This document shows positions 54,115 to 64,000 of a DNA stretch of 64,000 nucleotides, in pieces. Positions within the stretch are counted from its first letter, which is position 1. Every line of letters begins with the position of its first letter. Origin of the DNA: Hirudinaria manillensis (lineage: Eukaryota > Annelida > Clitellata > Hirudinida > Hirudinidae); assembly GCA_034509925.1 (NCBI GenBank), contig CM067537.1, positions 62,001-126,000 on the forward strand, written 5' to 3'. The notes under the pieces were generated by a model. The model worked only from the letters and a program-made list of their open reading frames with translations. It did no database searches and was not told the origin of the DNA. The position numbers were made by a program, and so were the translations under genes.

Positions 54115-57100
54115 TCACAACCCAGGATGCTCGACAATCAGATGTCTGTCGAGCTGAGAGAGATCCTTTATAGGATAGTGACAGCTGAGGCAGCTCAAAT
54201 CACTGGCAACATTGAGAGATCGAAACCTGCTCCTTATCGTATTTGCCCTGCATTTGGATGCACTCGAAGGGGAGGCTGATTGCCTAGGGGTTGATCTCAA
54301 AGGATTCATCATTAGACTGGTGGAGGGCAATGAGTTCGGGGAAGGGGGATGCTCGAAGAGAAGAGGAATTTCAACAACCTTGGTGGAGGCGAAAGGAAGC
54401 ACATCAATATTCTCAATTGCTCTGCTTGCTGCAGGATCTGTCGTGGTGACGGTGGAGTTAGAATTTAAATTATTCGAGACTGTTTTACCAAGACTAATGG
54501 TGACGAGAGCATTAATCCCTTCGTCGGATAAATCTTTGGAATCGACCCTCGTGACGTCTTTTAAGAGGAGTGATGATTCCACTCCTGGGTCGTTAAAAGC
54601 TGCACCTACTGCAGATATCTTGGAAAATGGTGTCATCGCACTGTCGTGAACTCGGTCATAAGATGAAGCATCAACTCCGACCAGACTTTTAACGGCCGTG
54701 CAAGTAACGACACCTGCAGAACTGCAAACGACATCTAGTAAAGGACAAGATACGGTCGTCGTCAAAGTTGTGGAGGCGATCTGGGTCGAGGTAGGAACGT
54801 CGCTTTCATTACGATCAGTATTAAGTGCAATGACTTTTGTCGAAAAATTTACACCATCGGCCGCGTCGGACTGTAGTCCTACCGAATCCCTTGCAGACGA
54901 AAGGAGACCGTCATGGATTCTACGGTCAGTCAAACTAGGGGTGGGAACAGCAGTCGCATTTTTGAAGTCGAAGATTGCATCCAACTTCTCGGATTCGTCG
55001 GATAAGAAAGAAGAAATTTTGATAGCACCTAGATTTTTGTCTGACTGCGATAAAGACGAAGAGGAGAACGGCAACGAAGCGAGCAAAGAAGACGAGGAAC
55101 GAGGGTCAGAACAGACCGAAGAATCGAATTTAGTATTCGTAGTCGACATCAACTCTTGGACGGCATTCTCAAAATTTAGGGGAGGAGACGTCGGTAAATA
55201 TAAAGGATACGACACATTCGAGGACTCGTCCGAAAAAGATGGCGAGATCGACATCTTTGGATTCTGAGACAACCACGTCACTGTCAAAGAATGCGTCGCT
55301 TTCGACGTCGACTGAGGATAAGTCGACGTCAACATCGCCGAAAGCGACATGGTATCTAAATTCGGAATGAAAGAAGGATTCGATAAAAACGTTTTCGAAG
55401 GAGAAGTCGACGACGACGGATCGGACGTCGATAAAAAAACGACTTTTGTTGCCGGAGTTAAAAAAAGAAGCGAACTCGAGGGTTCCAAATGACGGGGCAA
55501 CGACGTCGTCGGACCCGACGTCGCAAGAAGCGACGACAGAGAAGATACGGACGAAGACAAAGCGAAAGTCGATGAACGGGCCGAAGATCCCCGGAGAGAG
55601 TCGGAGTTCGACGGAAGGGACGATCGCGGGATCGAAGATGACGATCGAGGCCACAAAGGCTCGGAACGCGAGAGACCGCTCGCGGCTTCGGAAACTGGTG
55701 CCGATGAGGGCGTGCCGGAAGTATCGCGAGACGAAGACAGCCGGACGAAAGAGATCGAAGGATTCGGATCCGTAGGCGAGCGACGACGAAAACCGTTCGA
55801 TTGCAATTCGACGTCCGGCATCCGTCGTCTTCCGTCGAACCGTTCTACTAGAACCCTCAGTCGCCGACGTTTCACGACTCTGGCCAAATCGAGTCGGGGC
55901 AAAGATACTTTGACGATGCCATTCAATTTTTTGTCTTCGCCAACGGACTGTTGGCAGAGCACAATCGGTTCCTTTTCTTTGGTTTTCTTTGATCCGAAAC
56001 GACCGGCCGCTTCTTCGTAACGAGGTTCGTACGAATCGACGGAGTTGTCGCCGGCAGTCGAGACGAGACCGTGCGAGTCTTCAGAAATATCAGATTTTTG
56101 GTGGCCGACGTCCGATATTATCGATCGATCGTCGCCAGTGGTAACGTCTATTTCTTCTACCGGTACGACTACGTCTCCAAGGGATATATGGCCGAACTGC
56201 TTGACATCGTCGACGGACGATTCTCTGTCGACGACCCCCTTGATTAAGTTCTGGCAGTCTTTCTGGACCTTTGATGAAATTGTTTGGGATTTATGCTTTG
56301 AGCTTGGCATTTGATTGGAGTCTCTTTTATCTAGAGGATCTTTTGTAACCTTTTCAACCCCTGAAACATCATCTTGAAACAATAGAATGGTTTGAGAATT
56401 GAGTACATCATTTGTGAAAATATCCATTGAAGAAGTGCAAACATTCCTGATTGCATTAACAGGCTCTTCTTCAAACCCTAACTGGCATCTATTATCTTTG
56501 CAACATGTGGCACTCATGCTTTTTCCTTCAATAGAGAACCAATTGGCATTGGGCAATCGATTAGAATGAATACCAAAATACATCGTGCAAGTAAAGGTGT
56601 CCGACTTTCTCGCAACGGAGTCTGCGTCGCCTTCGGATCCGATCGAAGCTTCGGGAACTTCTTCCGTCTGCTCAGAAATTTCGAAGACGGCATTGCATTT
56701 TTCGAGATTCGGACATTCTTGCCTGGTTCCCGCAAGTCGATCGTCAACGGAAATATGTAAATCATTATTTCCTATTTTTTCATAAAGTACCTCGTTAGCA
56801 GATACATAGTCATTATCATCACTTTCGAGGTCATTCCCTGAAGTGTTTTCCTTTCTGCAACGCTCCTCCGAGTCGGATTCTATAACTCGATCCCAGCCAT
56901 TTCTGCCTATTTTTTCTTGACTTATCCTGAAATTTGTTTCTATTACGACGTCGTCGTTTACGACTTCTGAGCTCGTTTTTGACGGGACGTCGTCGGAACA
57001 TCGGAATCCGGGACCGTCGTTCGTAATGCACGGTGGTTCACCCGAACCGGAGGCACGAGTTCTATCTCCGTCGGAAAACTCCTCGACCTTCGTCAACTCC

Positions 57101-60100
57101 GGAAAGCTCGAGCGCGACGCCGAATTGCCAATCGCCGCGTCGGCACGTGGTCGCAAATCGTCCGCGAGCGTCTCCTTCGGACCGCGCGCGCCTTCGTCGG
57201 CTCGTTCCTTTTCTCTGCGTATTCGCAACAACTTGTCCTTTAACTTCTGTTTGCGGACGGCTAAAAAACTAGAAGATCGAATAGATTTCTGTTTATCAGG
57301 AGGGAGCGATGCACGCGCCCTCTGCTTTTTTCTCGTACATTTTCCATTTTCCGAATCGGTTGCGGGAGGCTTACGGTCGGATCGAGTGCTCTCGACCGAG
57401 GCGAAGTTGAACTCGTCGAGTTGCCTTCTACGTTTCCGTTTCCCGGCGGTCGAGAAAGTCCTCCCCCGAGGATCTCGGCGGTCGGAACCTTCCGACCCGC
57501 TGCAATCGTCGGCCGTCACGGTGACGAATCCGCGATCCGAGTCGTCGCGGGTCGAAGGTCGTAACCTCGGCCTTCCTCTCTTTCTCTTGACTTCCTCGAA
57601 TTCCGGAGATTCCGATGCGGTTTCGTTTCTAGCCTTTCTGCGTCTATTATTAAATTAAGTACAAATTGAAGCTTAAAAAAGCAAAAAGCTTGAAAATCAG
57701 TAAGAAGTATTCAAATATATTAAGAACTGTTGTATCTTGATTTAATTACAACATTGCTATCGTTGTGGTTCCAGTTCAAAACATTAACCTTATTATGTCA
57801 TTTAACTAAAGATTTGCTCACCTGATTTTTCTGAAACAGTTCCTCTTGAAGTCCCAAACCCAGCGAGATTCCTCGTAGTGCCGAGCCATGAGAAGTTCGA
57901 GGTCGCTCCAATTTCCCTCCGACCTCCACCTGGGATCTCGAAGGCGTTCGACGGCTCTTTTAATTTCCTCAAAAACGTCTTCCATTTCCACGACTTTTGT
58001 ACTTTCCAGACGTACGCCCTTCTGCGCGAGAAAAGACGAGTCGCCGGACGGCTCGACCTCGAGAAAGGGAAGGTGAACTTTCGTCTCACTCTGATCCAAT
58101 TGATCTGCAGGGAATATTTATAGCAAGTTGTCAGTATTTTTGACTGATTTCAGAGTGCAATGAATGTCAAACAAATAAAAAGCAGTGTTCGGATGCAGGT
58201 ACTTCTATAGAATTGAAAAAGATTCTCGCCTTCGTCTCCCCGACCGTTCTTTGAATCGCTAAAATAAAATTCACGATCCAAAAAAGCAAAAGCTGACCTT
58301 GTGATTTCATCTCTTTAGTGGATGCACTTTTGAGGAACAGATTTCTAATGGAATCGAAGCTCAAGTTGCTCGGTTGAAGAAAAGCAGAAGACAAGAAGCA
58401 CGACTGGAACGAAATCAATCTCGTGAACGTCGTCCGTGCCATGAAATTAATCGGGGTTAGAACCCGTCGGAATGCGAGTCAGAAACGTCGCTTCGTTCTC
58501 ACGAAGTATTGCAAAAGTGCAGCTTCGATACAATCATTGTTTTCATCATCACCATCGATTGTTCAAATTTTTACGCTCAAAGCATGAAATCGACGTTCCA
58601 ATTCCGACGTTACTAGTGACTCGATTAATTGAACTGAACAACGAAAGACAGTAAAATATAATATCCAGTATATCATAATATCCAACATAATATAATATCC
58701 AGTATATCATAATATCCAACATAATATAATATCCAGTATATCATAATATCCAACATAATATAATATCCAGTATATCATAATATCCAACATAATATAATAT
58801 CCAGTATAATATAATGGCATTATAGCAACACATTCAATCCAATTTATTATGAAGTATATCTCTAGGCTAGCAATGAAGAATGCCTACGTACTGCAGCACG
58901 ACAGTTCCTTTTTTTCCACCTCGCTTGAATTAAAAAATATTTTTGCAACTTAATGAACAACTGACCGCGGCAACGTCGTTTCGTCCGGCGAGCTTGGAAA
59001 CGTCCACGAGCACCTTGCAGATTGCGGACATATTTTCCAAAGTTCCACCCTCTTCTACGTTCGATCTCCCCAGGAGCGTACTCCCCACGTAATGTCTGAA
59101 TCTCTCCTTCTTCAGAAGATCCAACAAAATCGAGGAACCGAGCCGAAGACGGTGCCCCCCGTGCTATAAAATCGATCGGGGTTTAAATCGAGCGTTAAAA
59201 AATGGATGACAAAAATTTGAGTACAAAAGCAACTGCTTCGAACGAAAATCGATACAAAATATCGCGACCTCCGACAGCATCTTTTTCGCCAGCACGATCG
59301 TCTGCCGAACGTTTGTTCCGTCTCCGACCAATTCCCTCATCAACTCCACGGGCGGGTCGGACCCTTCGCCGACCCCCCCGTCGCGAAGGACGGCGTCTTC
59401 CGTCGCCTTCTCGTCCTCCCGACGGAAGCGATCGCCGAACGTCCGCTCCGAAAACGGGGACTCGAATTCCTTACGTTTTCCCCAGTTCCTTTCCACTTCC
59501 AGCCATTTGCCAACCAGCATCTTTGAATAAGGAATAATTGTTGCATTAAAATTCTATTAAACATTATAATATTATGACATTCAACATGTTTGAATGCAAT
59601 TTTCCTTCGACTCGATCATAAACCTGCATTTGACAAATCGAACGTCCTCATAAAAGAACTGACCTCCAGTCTGGAGACGTCCAAAATCTCCCCTTTTCTC
59701 CACGCCATTAGCAGTAGGGTCCTAAGAATCGTTGGGTGATATTTTTGGAACATCTCGGGAAACTCCGCGAATCCGTAACCGGTCGCGTGAAAGATTTGGA
59801 CGGCAATTTGAAGAGGAATTTTTGAGCACTTAAATAAAATTAAAAACTTTAAATTAGGTTGACACTGCATCAAAAACTACTCATTTATAATTAAATATCA
59901 TGATATTTTTCTCGTCTTTTAAAGATCAATCTTCTTAATATTTTATCTTTTAAAGCAGGATAAACCTCACTAGCTCGTAGAAAAGATCCCGGAAGCGACT
60001 TCGGATTTTATTTCCGTCGACTCTTCCTCCGCGACCCGCGTTTTCCGAACCGTCCTCGACGGGAGGCTCCGACGGATCCCCCGATTGCCGGAGACTCGAC

Positions 60101-61470
60101 GCTCCGTCGACGTGATCTTCGAGTTCGTCGGAAAACGTTTTTCTTTCGCGAAACATTCGATCGCTCGTCTCCGTGCATTCCTCCGTGGACGTTAAGGAGT
60201 CGTTTTCAATGCATCCGCGGTCTCCGGGATCGCAAACGACTCTTATTTTCTTCGTCTGCGAGTCGACGAAAGAGTCTACTTCGTCGATGCTCCTCTTCCG
60301 AAACGTTTCCTTCGCGACTTCTCCCGCGTCGCGATCCGGACGGACGGAGGAGTCGTAGGTCGGGTCGACCCGGGACGCGTCGGACGACGTCCCGACGGGA
60401 TCGAGGAAGCCGAAGTGGCAGGCGAGGTGCAGAAGGAGGGTGATCGCAGAAGCGTCTTTGGACACGACTCGATGTCCGATCGCCCATCGAAGCAGGTTGA
60501 ATGCCAAATGGAGGCAATCGTGTTCCAACAAGAACTTGAGTCTCGACCGAAGCGACTCCGGTTGCTCGGTCACGGTCAGGAACTCGAGTACTGACGAACG
60601 AAAGAAAGAAAAAAAATTCGACGACGAAAAGCAGCGACCGACTCTCGATCGATTTGAATTTTTCTGGTCCGTTTTAATGAGACGACATTAATTGATTTTT
60701 ATTTCATCACAAACAGACGGCTCCAGAGACCACTAATACCATTCAGAGATGTGCCATGAAAATGTTGCAAAAGTGGGACGAGAGTATTAAGAGTAAGACG
60801 GGAACTTTGAAAAATAAGACGGGAGTGAATGAATTAAACATTAAAAGACTGGAATTAATGTAGCCTGTAAATGTTACTTTAGAACACATTATAAAGCAAG
60901 AGACTTGGATGGCAGCGATCGATTTCATGCAATAATTTGGAGGACTTCGTACGTACCTTCCGTTCGGTCGACGACTTCGTCTCTCAAAAGCGCTCCCAGC
61001 GTCGGATGATTCCAAGGATCCCTCGAGATCCTATCCAAAGACACGAGGTAGGAAGCGTCCAATCCGAGACCCGCTCGCTTAACTTTCGAGAGACAGGATT
61101 GAACGACGGAAGAGAACAGATTTTTGGAAGCAAGCAAATAGGGTGCAGTATCCGCATCCTCTGGATTAGTTATGAACAGATCGAAGCATCTCCTGAATTG
61201 CATTTGCCATTATTGAATTAAATAATCTCAATAATGGCATTAAATAGTTTCAATTTTGCATGTACAAATAAAATTCTGTCCTATAAAATCAACATTTTAA
61301 ACAGTGTTAAGAAAAACTGACAGATAAAAGAGCTTTATGGGCACAATGGATTGCAGTCCAGGTTCTCCAGGAAAGGCACACCTTATGTTGATATACGAAC
61401 ACAGAGAGACGCTAATGATGTTGATCTTTGATTGCAGAGGTAATGACTCGAGCAGAGCCCTTGAGATCAG
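54115..61470 (-). CDS. ZNF292/RLF-like nuclear protein with AT-hook and C-terminal C2H2 (5' incomplete)
   Basis: Nine exons join in phase to at least 1,825 residues: 61470-61382, 61192-60957, 60590-59971, 59828-59664, 59520-59269, 59163-58966, 58403-58298, 58104-57822 and 57643-54115. The helical N-terminal part follows the pattern of the ZNF292/RLF/ZNF654 family: PWNHPTLGALL then VLEFLTVTEQPESLRSRLKF, SSAFLQPSNLSFDS, and LELLMARH leading to WVWDFKRNCF. The last exon (about 1,176 codons) starts with an AT-hook, KRKRGRPRLRP (about 57562-57590), runs through long Ser/Thr/Asp/Glu-rich low-complexity sequence, and ends with one C2H2 finger (CLSC, then HLIVEH) eight codons or fewer from the stop. 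Vertebrate family members carry many fingers, so the single finger is odd. The boundary at 58403 is the weakest. Upstream exons were not found. Confidence 0.68.
58655..58815. repeat. 34-bp tandem repeat in an intron of the zinc-finger gene
   Basis: About 4.5 copies of a unit containing ATAATATCCAGTATATCA and ATAATATCCAACATAAT, nearly identical. Each unit is itself built from two related halves. Confidence 0.85.
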
Positions 61471-64000
61471 CTAGAAATTAGCTTAAAACTATCAGCATAA
61501 ATATGATCATATATGGAAATACTCTGCAACAAGTATCTGGATCCATCAAAACAATTTTCAAATTTAAGTAGTTAAAACTAAAATACTATTATACACAAGA
61601 AGTTTGTATTTGCACTAAACCTCAAAACGTATAATCACTTAATCAGAAACATTTTAGCAATGTTGCCAAAACCAGTAATCCAACAAAATGCTTATACGAC
61701 AATGGAAAACTGGAAAAACTTCTTTAAGCTTTTCTCCAAGGAATTGCAGTTTTTAATATTTGCCACTCATTACAATATCTGTCATCGTTATTACTCTATC
61801 CAAAATATTGCTGTTTCTGGATGTGACAGGCAAATCAAACGCAATGGTATCTGGTGAAGCGACAGGCATGTCAGTTCTATGCAGAGTAAAGTGGTTATGG
61901 GTTGGATAGGATGCATGAACAGTCACTAAAAGTCGTTAAAAGTAAGGTGGCTCCTGCTCTTGGTCAACGCTCAAACTGTAACCGAAGCTCAAGTTTGAAA
62001 AGTACTACCCGCTTTCTTCTTTTTAATAATTTGAAAAAAATCGAAGCAATTTTATTCAACTCAAATCAAGATATTTACTTTGTTCAGTTGGTCATAGAAC
62101 TTGTACCGGTTTTTGGGTGTGAACTTCTTGATACACTTCTCGACCAAACTTTCCAAATGCTTGTAAAATTTAACACAAGCCATATCCATCAAAGGGTTAC
62201 GTCAATTTGCATCGCCGCTTACTGGACACTCCGCAACAAAGATAGCGATAATGCATTTAAATAAAACATTTGACAGCTTGTTGATATTTTGAAAAGTTAA
62301 TCTTCTTTGAGCGTAAGTACATAAATTACATTTTTGACCTTTCAAAGTTATGTTAGCAATAAAGTCGCGCTTAATTCTGCCAAATATTACTCAGTGCGAC
62401 ACGGTGTGCAATCGTAGAGGGTTATGAACATTAAAAATAAACAAGTAAGTGACGAATGTCAATTAATAAATTGCTAAACAAATAAAATGTAATAATAAAT
62501 AAATTAATTTAGAGTAGATTATAGGTGCGCTGCATTACTCGCGATTTCAAGAACAAATGTTCTCGTTGAGTAATGTTGCCCAGACCTGTAATGTTCTTCT
62601 TAGACATACTTCACTGGAATAAAGTTCAGCATCATTATCATCACTCTAACTGAAGTGGCGTTTCTGTCTGGTTCTGTATTGTCCAGAGACTTGGGAACAG
62701 ATTATATGGCCCTTGTCAAAGACCAATCCCAATGGTCGATGGAGAGTTGCGATACTATTTGAATTAATGTGTTCAATCTGGAATAGATCAAAATGCACTT
62801 TGCCAGAGATTGGATTGTGCTTTAGAAATCTCAATTGACGTGTATTTTCGTAACAAGCTGAAATATCATTTATTTCAAGCAAGTGTGACGAGTCGATTTA
62901 TAACATTTCTAAATAATTATTTCGCAAGGCTCAGGCTTAACTTTGCTTCTTTGTTTCATTCTGTGACTTCTCATAAAAATGATGATTTTGTTCACAATTC
63001 AAACTCTTTTTGGAGTAATGCTTTACAAGCACGAAAGTTAATTATTAAATAAATTACTCCAAGAAACTAAATAGCCTCCGTTGATTGAACTGAAAAAGGT
63101 TTCTAGAATGAAAGGATGATTCAATAAGCATTTGAATTGGTCAATGTTCTCGAAAGAGTTGGCAGCATTTTGGCATTCCTGACGATGTTCGTTCAAACGT
63201 AAAAGAATTCAAAACTGCCTGCACGGCTTGCTCGCTTGTAACAATCTCTCTACTCGCGATTCCTGCTGAACTACAGCGGGGCTGGAAAGCTCTAAATTTA
63301 GTCTCGAACACAAAACGATGCTTGTTCTGGATCGCATCTTCCTCAAGAGCAATCTCGGAGTTATGCCATTCTCATTTTTTTCTCAAGCTACTTCTTTGGC
63401 TCGCTTCCGCTAATCTTCAAGAACATCGTGTCTCCTGCTATTTCCAAGCTATGCGTGTTTTAATTCTTTCAAACAAATATTTCCCAGTTTCATTCGTTAG
63501 ACTCGGAGCTGACTTCATTGCTCGAGAAGAATGCGCCATTATTTTGCATTAATATCCATTTTATAAGCATTTCTTTAAAATAGTTAATTGTAGGAGTGTT
63601 AAATAATAAACCACGACATTAAAAAGTATCAAATAGCTCTGCTGTCAAGGAGGCAAAATACATGGAATGGAATGATAATTTAAGACAAATAAAATAAACA
63701 CTATTACACATTAATAAACCAATGAAATTAATAACAAAATAAAAACTTTGTAACTCGAGAACACTAAGCGAATTTTGAAAGTACTGAATGAGTATTTAAG
63801 ATTTCATTTAAGTTACTGAGAGCGCTAGCCGCATGAAATCCTATTCCCTTTACATCGGCTTTGCATCATCATCGAAAATCCTTGAATGCATGCATGCAAT
63901 CGAGGTGAATGCAGCTTACGGCTGCATTATTAAAACCTGACTTCCCCCAGAAACTCCTTCACTACATACCTCTGCCTTCCTTACAGCCGGTTGTTCGTTG
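61471..64000. other. Right-hand region without recognised gene
   Basis: It should contain the 5' exons of the ZNF292/RLF-like gene. ORFs at 61902-62264 (+), 62646-62882 (-) and 63322-63552 (+) match nothing I recognise and have no splice-consistent partners. Confidence 0.5.

Noticed and set aside
61902..62264. 120-codon + strand ORF
   Set aside because: No recognised domain, no splice partner, and ordinary AT-rich composition; left unannotated.

Overview
This window is nuclear DNA from an invertebrate animal. It has spliced genes with GT-AG introns, AT-rich non-coding DNA, microsatellites, LINE remnants and a Ty3/gypsy-type LTR retroelement. Five spliced genes could be rebuilt by joining exons in phase: a TBC1D24/Skywalker homologue, a YIPF6 homologue, a DAAM formin, a sphingosine-1-phosphate phosphatase and a ZNF292/RLF-like nuclear protein. 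A sixth, two-exon gene encodes an RFamide neuropeptide precursor. The gene set points to a bilaterian, probably a protostome, but the phylum cannot be fixed from this sequence.

Layout. Positions 1-18.8 kb hold a tandem family of mucin-like Thr/Ser/Pro repeat genes on the + strand. Copy A runs in from the left edge and stops at 4454. Copy B stops at 18001. A short third fragment lies at 18.55-18.78 kb. The 3' flanks of A and B are clearly homologous, so one arose from the other by duplication. Between them sits a 3.55-kb LTR retroelement (5439-8988) with LTRs that look identical and a 5-bp target-site duplication. It keeps reverse transcriptase, RNase H and integrase but lacks most of gag and the protease active site. 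From 18.8 to 26.6 kb I see almost nothing coding.

The neuropeptide gene (26637-27236, +) predicts a signal peptide, an acidic spacer and a C-terminus that would release YLRFamide and YMRFamide. It is followed by TBC1D24 (29.1-32.65 kb, +) and YIPF6 (34.3-37.1 kb, +). DAAM (45.9-38.2 kb, -) converges on YIPF6, has 21 coding exons including a probable 18-bp microexon, and carries a dead LINE in one intron. SGPP (52.9-51.15 kb, -) and the ZNF292/RLF-like gene (at least 61.5-54.1 kb, -) follow on the minus strand. The last 2.5 kb has no gene I can support.

These genes do not form a pathway. They cover secreted mucin-like glycoprotein, neuropeptide signalling, vesicle and Golgi traffic (TBC1D24, YIPF6), actin assembly downstream of Wnt/PCP and Rho (DAAM), ER sphingolipid turnover (SGPP) and a nuclear regulator. 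Exon boundaries were chosen by phase continuity plus similarity to family members I know. They are predictions and have no transcript support here.
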